From CAIKZD01 sp041675165 (GTDB taxonomy: Bacteria > Patescibacteriota > Minisyncoccia > Moranbacterales > UBA2206), in the NCBI GenBank assembly GCA_041675165.1, contig JBAYUI010000001.1, positions 1-64,000 on the forward strand: 64,000 bases of DNA, written 5' to 3'. Position 1 is the stretch's first letter; each line of letters starts with the position of its first letter. Under the pieces are notes generated by a model. That model had not been told where the DNA came from. It saw only the letters and a list, made by a program, of their open reading frames with translations, and made no database searches. The position numbers and the translations under genes were made by a program. Shown here piece by piece: positions 9,278 to 16,823 of this stretch.

Positions 9278-9766
9278 TTAGTAATGGAAAATATTCATTT
9301 TGCGACTATTGAGGTGACAGAGGGCAATGGCCAAGGCATCCGCCGTGTCATCCGGCTTGGGCAGGGTGGCAAGCTTCATAATATTTTTGGTCATTTCTTG
9401 GATTTGATTTTTGTCCGCCCGCCCGTAACCCGTCAGTGCCTGCTTGACTTGGAGCGGCGTGTAACCACACACCTTAACACCTTTTTCACGCAATGTCAAG
9501 AGAATCGCGCCTCGCGCTTGAGCCACTTGGATGACGGTTTTTTTGTTCTTGAAGAAAAAAAGTTCTTCAATGGCCGCTTCCTGCGGGGCATATTTATCAA
9601 TGATTTTTTTCAGGTCTTGCGAAATTTCCAAAATCCGCTCATCATCCGATTTCTCTTTCTCCGTGCTGATGTGGCCATAGGCCAGCGGGACAAATTCACA
9701 ATTCTTCTCCGTCACAATCGCCCAACCCGTCGTGGCCGTCCCGGGATCGATGCCGAGCACTTTCAT
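9278..9766 (-). CDS. ruvC: Holliday junction resolvase RuvC
   Basis: 162 residues from the ATG giving MKVLGIDPGTATTGWAIV, the conserved N-terminus with the first catalytic Asp. The other acidic residues lie in AAIEELFFFKNKKTVIQVAQ and in PDDTADALAIALCH. It cleaves four-way junctions as a dimer after RuvAB branch migration. A start at 9802 would add 12 residues with no family support. ruvB and ruvA are also in this window but in separate places. It is transcribed with the 7TM/ATP-grasp genes (46-base gap). Confidence 0.95.
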   Translation of the reverse strand: MKVLGIDPGTATTGWAIVTEKNCEFVPLAYGHISTEKEKSDDERILEISQDLKKIIDKYAPQEAAIEELFFFKNKKTVIQVAQARGAILLTLREKGVKVCGYTPLQVKQALTGYGRADKNQIQEMTKNIMKLATLPKPDDTADALAIALCHLNSRKMNIFHY

Positions 9767-9864
9767 GCTGTCATTATTTGGTTGGGTAATATTTTTTTTC
9801 ATGCGGTTCTATATACATTATACTCCGAAAGGATGAGTTTAGATAATTTTTTTCAAATAAGAAA

Positions 9865-10644
9865 TCATTTTTCCCAAGTGGTGGGCAGATCATATTTGCC
9901 TTCCAGGTTTTTCCAAGTCAGCTCCACTATTTCTTTTATAGCTAGGGCAAACTTGGGAGATTCGATGATAAGCGTTTCGACGCTTTCAATGAGGCAAATG
10001 CGCACAAATTGATTGTCGCAAGATTCGATGGAAACTTTGGCGCTATAGATTTCCGGCGGCAAAAATTTGGCTTGGATGGATTTCAGTCCATCACCAAAGA
10101 ATTTTTCAAAGGGTTTCAATTGAGGTGTGTCGACAGTTATGCCGCGAACACGCGTGTTGTGAGCTTCTTTGTATTCATTCCATTCCAGGAATACTTGCGT
10201 GACAGCCGGAGAAGCATCTTCGTTGGAGGTGAAAAATCCAACAATTTCTTTTCCATATAAATCTTTCTGTCTATATTTGTAGGCTTGGCGCAAGCCTTCA
10301 ACGCCTTCGAAATACAGGATACTGGGTTTGTTAGTAGTGTTCTTTTGATAGGAGCGTAACTCGGGCAAGATTTTTTTAGCGGCCGAAAGGCGATCTTCTT
10401 GCTCCTCAATGAACGTATCTGGAGTTTTGGCGATGTATAGCTTCTTTTCTTCTCCTGGGATATGCACGATAAGACCTTTTTTGACCAGTTCCTCGGCGAT
10501 AATATAGGCAGTAGGGCGCTTGATGCCGGATTTGATGGCAATTTGATAGGGAGTGGCAGATCCAAGCTGAAGCAGGGCCAAATAGACCAGAACTTCTTTT
10601 TCGGACAAGCCTAAATTTTTTAGCGGTTCAATGAGATGGTTCAT
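9865..10644 (-). CDS. TrmB-family transcriptional regulator (first paralogue)
   Basis: 259 residues: an N-terminal winged helix (LGLSEKEVLVYLALLQLG, IAIKSGIKRPTAYIIAEEL) followed by a C-terminal effector-like domain. An ATG at 10668 exists, but the -10 box lies at 10676-10671, so the RNA should start near 10664 and the ATG at 10644 is the better start. It is divergent from the small-gene array that begins at 10939. The -35 region carries a GTCAA/TTGAC inverted repeat, suggesting autoregulation. Similar in size to the regulators at 43228 and 54458. Confidence 0.85.
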   Translation of the reverse strand: MNHLIEPLKNLGLSEKEVLVYLALLQLGSATPYQIAIKSGIKRPTAYIIAEELVKKGLIVHIPGEEKKLYIAKTPDTFIEEQEDRLSAAKKILPELRSYQKNTTNKPSILYFEGVEGLRQAYKYRQKDLYGKEIVGFFTSNEDASPAVTQVFLEWNEYKEAHNTRVRGITVDTPQLKPFEKFFGDGLKSIQAKFLPPEIYSAKVSIESCDNQFVRICLIESVETLIIESPKFALAIKEIVELTWKNLEGKYDLPTTWEK

Positions 10645-10670
10645 AGGAAGAGGAAAGTGGTTATACATGG

Positions 10671-10709
10671 ATTATAGCAAGAATAGATTGAATAGTCAAT
10701 AAAGTTGAC
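10671..10709 (-). promoter_or_regulatory. Promoter of TrmB regulator 1 with overlapping inverted repeat
   Basis: On the minus strand TTGACT (10699-10694), a 17-base spacer and TATAAT (10676-10671). The -35 box is one arm of the inverted repeat GTCAA-TAAAG-TTGAC (10695-10709), a likely binding site for the regulator itself (inference). Confidence 0.65.
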
Positions 10710-10801
10710 GAATAAATATGTATATTAGTAGATTGTGGCTAATAAAAAGCAATAAATGGATAAAATCAGGGTATGTTTAGATAATAAAGTAGACATAGAT
10801 A

Positions 10802-10830
10802 TTGACTAATTTCCCAAAACGCGCTATACT
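10802..10830 (+). promoter_or_regulatory. Promoter of small-gene array 1
   Basis: TTGACT (10802-10807), 17-base spacer, TATACT (10825-10830). The region just upstream of and including the -10 box (GCGCTATACT) recurs at array 2 (55469-55497) with the same spacing. Confidence 0.75.
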
Positions 10831-10836
10831 GTGTAG

Positions 10837-10872
10837 TCAAGATGAGTTACGAAAAAAAGACAGTCATCCTGA
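10837..10872 (+). ncRNA. 5'-end leader hairpin of array 1
   Basis: TCAAGATGA pairs with TCATCCTGA (8 of 9 pairs, one A-C mismatch) around an A-rich loop containing ACGAAAAAAA. It starts exactly where transcription should begin, 7 bases after the -10 box. Array 2 has the same hairpin with different stem bases but the mismatch in the corresponding place (55503-55534). A 5' stem of this sort often protects mRNA from decay; that role is inference. Confidence 0.6.
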
Positions 10873-10938
10873 CAACAGTTCATTACAATTTATCACCCCG
10901 CACAATCAAGGGTTCAAAATTTGGAAAGGATAAGTGTT

Positions 10939-11109
10939 ATGAAAAGCGTAACAAAAGTAGATTGGAAAGATAAAAGATTCCACATAGGATGGAGAAGTGA
11001 GGCGGAGTGGTATGCGTATTGTATAAAAATGGGGAAATTGACGATTGATGATGAGAATCTTGATCGCTACCCCCTGCGTCGTGCACTACTATCTGTCAAA
11101 GGACGCTGA
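10939..11109 (+). CDS. Unknown small protein, array 1 gene 1
   Basis: 56 residues, highly charged and basic, with WKDKRFHIGWRSEAEWYAY near the start. The ATG follows the Shine-Dalgarno sequence GGAAAGGA in the module TTCAAAATTTGGAAAGGA, repeated before two other genes of the array. No family recognised. A 115-residue-equivalent noncoding stretch follows, including a CGCTGA/TCAGCG hairpin (11121-11136). Confidence 0.6.
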   Translation: MKSVTKVDWKDKRFHIGWRSEAEWYAYCIKMGKLTIDDENLDRYPLRRALLSVKGR

Positions 11110-11191
11110 AAAAGCGACGGCGCTGAGTCATCAGCGTAGCAACAGAAGTGAGGCCAATGAGGGTATGCTCATCGCATCACAAATGACAATC

Positions 11192-11264
11192 GGGCAAGGA
11201 GATTTAAAAAATCTTTCTTGCCCTCTCAATTAAGATTTTGAAATAAATTCGAAGTCTTATAGGG
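11192..11264 (+). ncRNA. Two-stem intergenic RNA motif, copy 1
   Basis: Stem I GGGCAAG...CTTGCCC (11192-11223) is followed by the linker TCTCAATT. Stem II AAGATTTTGAA/TTCGAAGTCTT (11232-11258) follows, then TAGGG. There is no T-run after stem I, so it is not a classical terminator. Four more copies follow the same plan. Confidence 0.7.
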
Positions 11265-11324
11265 AAAAGTTCTTTGTAAAATATTGCCCAAGCAAGGGCT
11301 CAAAATTTGGAAAGGAGAAAGGCC

Positions 11325-11753
11325 ATGAGAAATATTTTTATATTACTCAAAGATTTCGGTGGAATGCTTAGAGTTGTCAACGCATCTTATAAATCATTCA
11401 ACATCAAGCAGAACAATGGTTCGTTGATAGAAATGGAATGTTTAGAAAGCGATTGGGCAATAGAATGGCACGAGCAGTATAAAAGTCGTGAGCCTGGATA
11501 TAATTTTGGTACTGGATCTGAGCTAAGGGCAAAATTATTTCTTTTGCGAAGCATGAATAGCGAAATTCCCCATAATGGTGGATACAGTATGACAAAACTG
11601 TACACCGGCCCCTCAGTGAAGATTGTTATGAATGAAGTGGAATATAGACTGGAGAAAAATTCCTTTTCATTCTGTTATCTGGGTGGGGATACGTATTATG
11701 GGGGAACAAGCATTTTCCCTCTGGCTGAATATTTGAAAAAATATCTCAAATAA
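11325..11753 (+). CDS. Unknown protein, array 1 gene 2
   Basis: 142 residues, soluble, mixed alpha/beta, rich in aromatics. The start is the ATG after AAAGGAG (7-base spacing). A TTG at 11307 lies before the ribosome site and is unlikely. No family recognised. It is flanked by the two-stem RNA motif upstream and by a small gene downstream. Confidence 0.75.
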   Translation: MRNIFILLKDFGGMLRVVNASYKSFNIKQNNGSLIEMECLESDWAIEWHEQYKSREPGYNFGTGSELRAKLFLLRSMNSEIPHNGGYSMTKLYTGPSVKIVMNEVEYRLEKNSFSFCYLGGDTYYGGTSIFPLAEYLKKYLK

Positions 11754-11782
11754 AACAGTCCCAAGGGTTACAGGGTAAGTTG

Positions 11783-11896
11783 ATGAAAATAACCTGTGAC
11801 TTTGTGGAAACATTTCACGACGGTAAGGTCAACGCCGATAATGACTATCATCCGACTGATTCACGACACGGATCAAGAAATTGGGAGAAAGACTAG
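11783..11896 (+). CDS. Possible 37-residue small protein, array 1
   Basis: An ATG following CAGGGTAAG opens a 37-codon frame, acidic and histidine-containing (FVETFHDGKVNADNDYHPTD). Its TAG stop lies within stem I of motif copy 2, as other array genes end at or near stem I. No homology is recognised; it may be non-coding. Confidence 0.4.
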   Translation: MKITCDFVETFHDGKVNADNDYHPTDSRHGSRNWEKD

Positions 11897-11957
11897 AAAA
11901 CTAATCTTTCTCCTCTCAATTGGAATTTTAAAATTAATTTTTTGAAGTTTCATAGAG
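11884..11957 (+). ncRNA. Two-stem intergenic RNA motif, copy 2
   Basis: Stem I is GGAGAAAGA/TCTTTCTCC (11884-11913), a different sequence from the other copies but the same pairing. Then comes TCTCAATT and stem II TGGAATTTT/GAAGTTTCA, closed by wobble pairs, and TAGAG. The changes are compensatory, which supports a real RNA structure. Confidence 0.65.
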
Positions 11958-12012
11958 ACGAAATTCTTTAAGATAGATTTTATTAGCGGGTATTTTTGTT
12001 CCACCAGGGGGG

Positions 12013-12092
12013 ATAGATAGGGCTTTGGCTATAATCCAATGACAATTTCTGTTTTGTGGAACAGAAATACCTATTCTTGGTCCCCTGTCTAT
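12013..12092 (+). other. Candidate structured RNA segment in array 1 (no gene seen)
   Basis: The 210-base stretch between motif copies 2 and 3 has no convincing gene. It can fold with an outer 10-bp stem ATAGATAGGG/CCCTGTCTAT (12013-12022 with 12083-12092, one G-U). Inside is a perfect 9-bp hairpin ATTTCTGTT/AACAGAAAT (12045-12068). A strong AAAGGAGGTG follows at 12099. It could be a small RNA, a regulatory leader or a decayed gene. Confidence 0.35.
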
Positions 12093-12122
12093 GATGACAA
12101 AGGAGGTGATAAATAAGTCTGC

Positions 12123-12193
12123 GGGCAAGAAGATCAACAAATCTTCTTGCCCTCTCAATTAAGGTTTTAAAATTATTCTGAAATCTTATAGGG
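12123..12193 (+). ncRNA. Two-stem intergenic RNA motif, copy 3
   Basis: Stem I is a perfect 12-bp GGGCAAGAAGAT/ATCTTCTTGCCC with a 6-base loop. Linker TCTCAATT follows, then stem II AAGGTTT/AAATCTT and TATAGGG. Best-formed copy of the five. Confidence 0.75.
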
Positions 12194-12253
12194 AAGTGTT
12201 CTTTATAAAATATCGCCCGATCAATGGCTCAAAATTTGGAAAGGAGAATGGCT

Positions 12254-12796
12254 ATGCGTGACATGGAAACTCTTATTGCGTTGTCTAATGGCGGCTTGAA
12301 TTTCAAAATCGGAATGGTTGAATACCCCAAAGAAGTTGACCCATCTTTTCCGAAGATGTTTCTCTATCGAGAAACATCCTATGGCAGAGAAGGTGTGCTA
12401 TGCTGGGTTGCTACACCAGAAAATACTTGTTGCAAAGATAATGTGCTCAATATCGAGAGTCTTTCTTTTGTAAAAGTATGTGGAGAAGCATTAAAATGTA
12501 TTGGTACTTCTTTGATTGAAACAGAGAAGTTAGAGGCGAGGCTTCTTCAGGAAATTCCTTTTGGATCTGCTGCTGGGAGAGATAAGCAGGATCATGATGA
12601 ATATATGGAAATGATCCACGATGCTCTAAATGGATTCTGCCAGCAGGTTGAAAAAGTTTTCTGGGAGAATGTTTATAAGCTCTCTTGCGAGATGAATATT
12701 CAAGAATTGAATATGGTTAGGTGTCATCGTTGGATAAAGATTAAAATTGATAAAGAAATGCAGAATGGAAATCCTGCATTTCAGTGGTATTTGTAA
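12254..12796 (+). CDS. Unknown protein, array 1 gene 4
   Basis: 180 residues beginning MRDMETLIALSNGGLNF. The ATG at 12254 is chosen because it stands at the same distance from AAAGGAG as in the 11325 gene; the ATG at 12224 precedes the ribosome site. Seven cysteines are scattered without an obvious zinc-binding pattern. No signal peptide or membrane helix. No family recognised. Confidence 0.75.
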   Translation: MRDMETLIALSNGGLNFKIGMVEYPKEVDPSFPKMFLYRETSYGREGVLCWVATPENTCCKDNVLNIESLSFVKVCGEALKCIGTSLIETEKLEARLLQEIPFGSAAGRDKQDHDEYMEMIHDALNGFCQQVEKVFWENVYKLSCEMNIQELNMVRCHRWIKIKIDKEMQNGNPAFQWYL

Positions 12797-12802
12797 GTGT
12801 AT

Positions 12803-12872
12803 GGGCAAGGAGATGATTCAATCTTCTTGCCCCTTCAATCAAGATTGCAAAAATGTTTTGTGATTTTGTAGA
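12803..12872 (+). ncRNA. Two-stem intergenic RNA motif, copy 4
   Basis: Stem I GGGCAAGGAGAT/ATCTTCTTGCCC (one G-U), linker CTTCAATC, stem II AAGATTGCAAAA/TTTTGTGATTTT (all positions pair, allowing G-U), then TAGAA. Confidence 0.7.
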
Positions 12873-12910
12873 AGAAAAATTGTTCTTTAAATCCAAAAGG
12901 AGAGATGGAT

Positions 12911-13186
12911 ATGAAAAAGATAATCGGTGGATTCGTGTCTGTTATTATTGTGCCTATGTTCCTTGTTTTTTTATGCCAAATTTTTGTGTATGATATGGCG
13001 CTGGAAGCTGTCTGGCCATTTCAAAACAAGGAGTTGGGCGAGTATGTACAAACGCTCCTAGTCAGTAAGGGCATTCCAGTAATATATTTGTATATTGCTG
13101 GAAGAATAGCGGGCGTAGGTTTGCTCGCCATGCTGACAGCCAGCGTCCTTTCTTTCAGGAAAGGAAAAGAGTGCGGAAAAGCTTAA
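12911..13186 (+). CDS. Small two-helix membrane protein, array 1 last gene
   Basis: 91 residues. Two hydrophobic segments (IIGGFVSVIIVPMFLVFLCQ and about residues 57-80) flank a ~30-residue acidic loop. The second ATG at 12911 is taken as start because AAAGGAG ends 7 bases before it; the ATG at 12905 is too close. A terminator follows directly, closing the array. No family recognised. Confidence 0.7.
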   Translation: MKKIIGGFVSVIIVPMFLVFLCQIFVYDMALEAVWPFQNKELGEYVQTLLVSKGIPVIYLYIAGRIAGVGLLAMLTASVLSFRKGKECGKA

Positions 13187-13205
13187 AAACTTTTCTTGTT
13201 CAACC

Positions 13206-13239
13206 CCGGCCGTGGAATATTTTTCCTCGGCCGGTTTTT
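13206..13239 (+). terminator. Rho-independent terminator of array 1
   Basis: Stem CCGGCCG/CGGCCGG (13206-13212 with 13228-13234) followed by TTTTT. Confidence 0.85.
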
Positions 13240-13256
13240 GTTATCTTTACGAACTA

Positions 13257-13302
13257 CCCGCCTCGACTCGCGGAGACGATCCGCTCGTCGACGCGAGGCG
13301 GG
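13257..13302. repeat. REP-like palindromic element
   Basis: Perfect 9-bp arms CCCGCCTCG/CGAGGCGGG enclose a second hairpin GCGGA/TCCGC. Much more GC-rich than its surroundings. The rest of 13240-13449 shows no gene. Confidence 0.6.
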
Positions 13303-13449
13303 CGGATTAGTACGAATGTACGAATAAAAAAGTACGCGTCATTATTTGTGTAATATATAAATACAATGTGGGATTAATATTGACCGGTGAATATTCACCC
13401 CCTGATAGTGACCTCAGGGTTAAGTGGATGCGCGAATAAAACTTTTGCG

Positions 13450-13478
13450 TTGACTAGTGCTTCTTTTTTAGATAGTAT
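13450..13478 (+). promoter_or_regulatory. Promoter of the STAS-like gene
   Basis: TTGACT (13450-13455), 17 bases, TAGTAT (13473-13478); the ATG is 15 bases further on. Confidence 0.6.
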
Positions 13479-13492
13479 AAAGACTATAAAAT

Positions 13493-13774
13493 ATGCGTAT
13501 TGAAATTAAAAAATTTGGTGAAATTTTAATCTCTCGCCCGGCTGGTAGGGAGGCATACTTAGCAATGTCTGCTTATATTATCAAAGAATTTAACGAAGAT
13601 GAGGTTATTGAAATAGATTTTTCCGGAGTCAAAGTGTTAACTCCTGCCTGGGCGGATGAAGTGATAACGCCACTCGCGCAAAAATTCAAAAGTGTGAAAT
13701 TGCTCAATACGGAAAATTCCTCGGTGCAAGCTACGCTGAAAACTCTGCGGGAATATTCTGATTTGAAGATATAG
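13493..13774 (+). CDS. STAS-like domain protein (DUF4325 type)
   Basis: 93 residues: MRIEIKKFGEILISRPAGREAY..., then EIDFSGVKVLTPAWADEVI and the closing SVKLLNTENSSVQATLKTL. This is the pattern of DUF4325, a STAS-like family whose members usually accompany ATP-binding anti-sigma-type partners in signalling. No such partner is adjacent here, so the gene stands alone between its own promoter and terminator. Confidence 0.75.
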   Translation: MRIEIKKFGEILISRPAGREAYLAMSAYIIKEFNEDEVIEIDFSGVKVLTPAWADEVITPLAQKFKSVKLLNTENSSVQATLKTLREYSDLKI

Positions 13775-13782
13775 CAGACCTT

Positions 13783-13816
13783 AAAAACAGCGTAGCCTAG
13801 GCGCTATGCTGTTTTT
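13783..13816 (+). terminator. Rho-independent terminator after the STAS-like gene
   Basis: AAAAACAGCGTAGC pairs with GCTATGCTGTTTTT around a short loop. The A- and T-runs allow function in both directions. Confidence 0.8.
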
Positions 13817-13831
13817 GTTTAGCTGATATTC

Positions 13832-13855
13832 TTTCCTAAAGCCGAGCTTTAGGAA
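13832..13855. repeat. Short palindromic repeat, also present after polA
   Basis: TTTCCTAAAGC/GCTTTAGGAA hairpin. A near-identical element occurs at 42498-42522. Part of it (GCTTTAGGAAGATTA) is repeated once more just downstream, before the yebC stop. Confidence 0.6.
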
Positions 13856-13872
13856 GATTAGCTTTAGGAAGA

Positions 13873-14589
13873 TTATAAATTATCGAAAATCTCATCCACA
13901 TCATCCAGTTCGTCCAAAACTTCTAAGAGTTTTTCGTAAGCTTCTTTGGTGGCAGGATCGATTTCGGCGATGGTTTTGGGCAGATAGGACAGATTAGCCT
14001 CGGCGATTTTTTGGCCGGAGGCTTTCAACTTGTCTTGCACCTTTTGCAGCTCGGTCGGCTCGGTGAAGATAATGAATGCGCCTTCTTCGGTTTTCATATC
14101 TTTCGCACCAGCGTCGATGGCGACCATTTCTAGTTCTTCAAGATTGCTGTTTTCGTCAGTTTCGATGATGATGGCGCCGACTGGGTCAAAGTTCCACATG
14201 GATGAGCCGGCCTCGCCGAATTTGCCGCCGTTTTTGGTGAGAACGGTTTTCACTTCGCCGAGCGTGCGGTTTTTCTTGTCGGTGGTGGCTTTCACTAGCA
14301 TCATGACATTGCCTGGGCCTTTGGCTTCATAGATAACTTCTTCCATCTTGTCGCCTTTCAGTTCTCCGCTTCCGCGTTTCACCGCGCGATCAATGTTGGC
14401 CTTGGGCATGTTATAGGAAAGTGCTTTGTCGATGGCCGCGCGCAACTGAAAATTGGTGTCCGGATTGCCGCCGCCAGCTTGCGCCGCAATGACGATCGGT
14501 TTGGCGAGAACAGTGAAAATCTTGGCGCGCTTGGCGTCATTCACGCCCTTTCTTTGCTTGATTCCAGCCCAATGTGAGTGTCCTGACAT
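13873..14589 (-). CDS. yebC: YebC/PmpR-family protein
   Basis: 238 residues from MSGHSHWAGIKQRKGVNDAK, the invariant N-terminus of the family. Further signatures are GGGNPDTNFQLRAAIDKA, RAVKRGSGE and the FGEAGSSMWNFDPVG region. Members act on translation of polyproline stretches (shown for the TACO1/YebC family) or as DNA-binding regulators. The frame is open upstream to 14667, but no family member starts there. The acidic tail ends DELDDVDEIFDNL. Confidence 0.95.
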   Translation of the reverse strand: MSGHSHWAGIKQRKGVNDAKRAKIFTVLAKPIVIAAQAGGGNPDTNFQLRAAIDKALSYNMPKANIDRAVKRGSGELKGDKMEEVIYEAKGPGNVMMLVKATTDKKNRTLGEVKTVLTKNGGKFGEAGSSMWNFDPVGAIIIETDENSNLEELEMVAIDAGAKDMKTEEGAFIIFTEPTELQKVQDKLKASGQKIAEANLSYLPKTIAEIDPATKEAYEKLLEVLDELDDVDEIFDNL

Positions 14590-14701
14590 AAAAGATATTG
14601 CTAAATGGTTAAATAGACATACTACTAACGGCCTATTCAGTCTAACAGTTAAAAAAGAGAAGTTCAAGGCGGATATGATCAGGCGGAAAGAAGGTTATTT
14701 T

Positions 14702-16771
14702 TCATATCACATTCAAAACCCGATTGATCCCGGAATTTATTTTCAACCAAAAAGTTTCGGCGAAAGTTATGACCCAATGTTTTTGGGGAATAGCAGAAGT
14801 GAAAGTGTAATAATTTCCATCATAAATAACTATTCTGGCACCGAGGACGTGGGGAGTGGCATTGTTTATAGCCGCGGGAATTTCAAGGGCGGAACTGAAA
14901 GTGGCCAGTTCGATCTGATAGTTTTGTTTTTTCTGCCAGGCCGGATCAAGGGAATATTTTCCCAAATCAGCCGCGGAAATTGTAGGTGCTGGTGTGAATA
15001 TGGCTGGTGGTGCGTCTTGCTTATTTTCGGCGGACGCAAGGCTCGCTCCTTCGGCAGTGGCCGGTTCGGACCATTCCCAATTGCTGCCTTCTTTTTTCTG
15101 GTAAAGTGTTTCTTCTTGGATTGACTTCTTCCCGTGGTCATATTGAATTTTTTGCACGGCCTTGCCAGATGGATCGCGCAGCTCAAGCTTGTCCTTGGCA
15201 TTGGTCAGGGTGAAAGCGCAAATGTCATGGCTTAATTTTTTAGTTTTGTCGGCCTTGATGAAGAAATCTTCGCGGATCGGATGGTTCACGAGATTGTCCC
15301 AGCCGGTGGCAACAGACCAGCCTTTCAAATTCATTTTCTTTTTGGAATTGTTTTGGATTTCAATCCATTCATTTTCAGTGTCACTGCCTTTCGGGTTGGG
15401 GGAGATTTTCATGATCCAGATTTTTGGTGCCACATATTTTTTCACCTCGACCGTGAAAGCATAAAGCGCGTCTTCACCGTTGCCGGTGATTTTGAGACTG
15501 GCGGCATAGTGGCCAGTTTTTTCATACTTATGCTTGGTTTTTTGCAGGTAACTTTTATGCCCGTCGCCGAAATCCCAAGTGAATTTTTGGGCATCGCGGC
15601 CGGCTTTGACTTCGAAATGGGCATAAATATTTTTGTACATCTCATCATCTTTTGAAATTTTTCCATGGAGGATCTTGTCGAATAGGTTTTCCTTTCCGGG
15701 TGTAGTGAGTGAAGTCCAGCGCCAAGCGGTGCCGTCGAAAGCGTAGGCATGACCAGATTTGGGTGAGGCATAGGCGCGGCTGTCTACTAGGGCTTTACTC
15801 GCGTCATACAAGAAAACCGTATCGCCTTTGGAATCGTTGTTGAGAGAAAATGTGCCATAGAAAACATCAAGATTGTCATTTTTGTCCAGACTGGAGATTT
15901 TTTTGCAGCTGCCTTTTTCGCCCTTGTCATTTTCTGTCTTATCCTTCAAACACCACTTCGAAAAATCAATCTCTTGTCCGCTGGAATTTTCAATTTCCAC
16001 AAATTCTTTTTCGCCCGCCGCAGTCAGGGGCGCGGGATAAATCTCGTTGATTTTTACCTGATCAACATAGTAAGATTTTTTAGAAGTGTCGCTGTCGGGG
16101 TCATTGTCAGGGTCTGTGTCGCCATCTCCGCTGGCGCAATCTTTTTCATCGGAATTTTTTTGGCCGGGAGTGCCGCCCAAGACGCAGCTTTCATGCCAAC
16201 CATTTTTTTCGAAATCATTCCGTTCGATGCTTTTCTTATCGGCGGGATTTTTGATTGCGTTTTTGTCAAAATATGCATTGGCTCCAAAACCTAAAAAATC
16301 TAGAACGTTTTCTTTTTTGTTTCCTGATGTGCTGATATAGACCGCGCCATCGGCCACGAGAGAATTTCCAACGGTTGAATAAGTTGCGTCAACAGCGGTA
16401 TCGGTGGTGTTATCGGCATAATCCTTGGAAGATATGAGGAAATAGCCTTTGGCAGGAACGGTTTCATGGATAAAGGTCAGGGTTTTGGAACTGTCGGAGT
16501 TGGCAGAATTTACGAGATGCAATTTCAAAGGCAAGGATTTTAGATTGATATCGGCATCGGTTGGATTGTAAATTTCCAGGAACTCTTCCGCGGCGGAGTT
16601 TCCTCTGGGTAAAACTTCAGAAAGTAATAAGTTATTCTGGACATCATCCGCTCGACATTCTTTTTCCCAATAAAAAACTGCCAACAGAAAAATCGGCAGT
16701 AAAACAAGGAGCCTAAAAACAAAAAACAAACCTTTATTTTTGTCCGCCTCTACGGCGGATAAAGTTCTCAC
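14702..16771 (-). CDS. Secreted lamin-tail (LTD) and PKD domain protein
   Basis: 689 residues with a hydrophobic signal/anchor at about residues 17-37. Three lamin-tail-like domains are visible: LLSEVLPRGNSAAEEFLEIY, VKINEIYPAPLTAAGEKEFV and IWIMKISPNPKGSDTENEWI. A PKD-like domain (KFTWDFGDGHKSYLQKTKHK) sits between the second and third. Such combinations occur in surface proteins of CPR and other bacteria and are thought to mediate attachment or display. The GTG start at 16771 reads through a TCCGCC/GGCGGA repeat hairpin, so the true start may be further in. Confidence 0.85.
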   Translation of the reverse strand: MRTLSAVEADKNKGLFFVFRLLVLLPIFLLAVFYWEKECRADDVQNNLLLSEVLPRGNSAAEEFLEIYNPTDADINLKSLPLKLHLVNSANSDSSKTLTFIHETVPAKGYFLISSKDYADNTTDTAVDATYSTVGNSLVADGAVYISTSGNKKENVLDFLGFGANAYFDKNAIKNPADKKSIERNDFEKNGWHESCVLGGTPGQKNSDEKDCASGDGDTDPDNDPDSDTSKKSYYVDQVKINEIYPAPLTAAGEKEFVEIENSSGQEIDFSKWCLKDKTENDKGEKGSCKKISSLDKNDNLDVFYGTFSLNNDSKGDTVFLYDASKALVDSRAYASPKSGHAYAFDGTAWRWTSLTTPGKENLFDKILHGKISKDDEMYKNIYAHFEVKAGRDAQKFTWDFGDGHKSYLQKTKHKYEKTGHYAASLKITGNGEDALYAFTVEVKKYVAPKIWIMKISPNPKGSDTENEWIEIQNNSKKKMNLKGWSVATGWDNLVNHPIREDFFIKADKTKKLSHDICAFTLTNAKDKLELRDPSGKAVQKIQYDHGKKSIQEETLYQKKEGSNWEWSEPATAEGASLASAENKQDAPPAIFTPAPTISAADLGKYSLDPAWQKKQNYQIELATFSSALEIPAAINNATPHVLGARIVIYDGNYYTFTSAIPQKHWVITFAETFWLKINSGINRVLNVI

Positions 16772-16782
16772 CCGATTTTATT

Positions 16783-16812
16783 TTATAAAAAAGAAGCGGA
16801 CAAGATCCGTTT
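16783..16812 (-). terminator. Terminator after the PH-domain gene
   Basis: On the minus strand a 7-bp stem AAACGGA/TCCGCTT is followed by a T-rich tract. Confidence 0.55.
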
Positions 16813-16823
16813 CAAAATTTTTT

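Noticed and set aside
11045..11233. 62-codon frame overlapping array 1 gene 1
   Set aside because: It begins inside the 10939 gene in another frame, has no ribosome site, and runs through the whole of stem I of the RNA motif.
11980..12115. Frame with a single in-frame TGA that could hint at TGA recoding
   Set aside because: Many genes here end cleanly at TGA and no conserved gene contains one internally, so recoding as in Gracilibacteria/SR1 is not supported.
11934..12158. Minus-strand 74-codon frame in array 1
   Set aside because: It is antisense to two copies of the RNA motif and its start lies in stem I. It has no ribosome site on that strand and no recognisable family.
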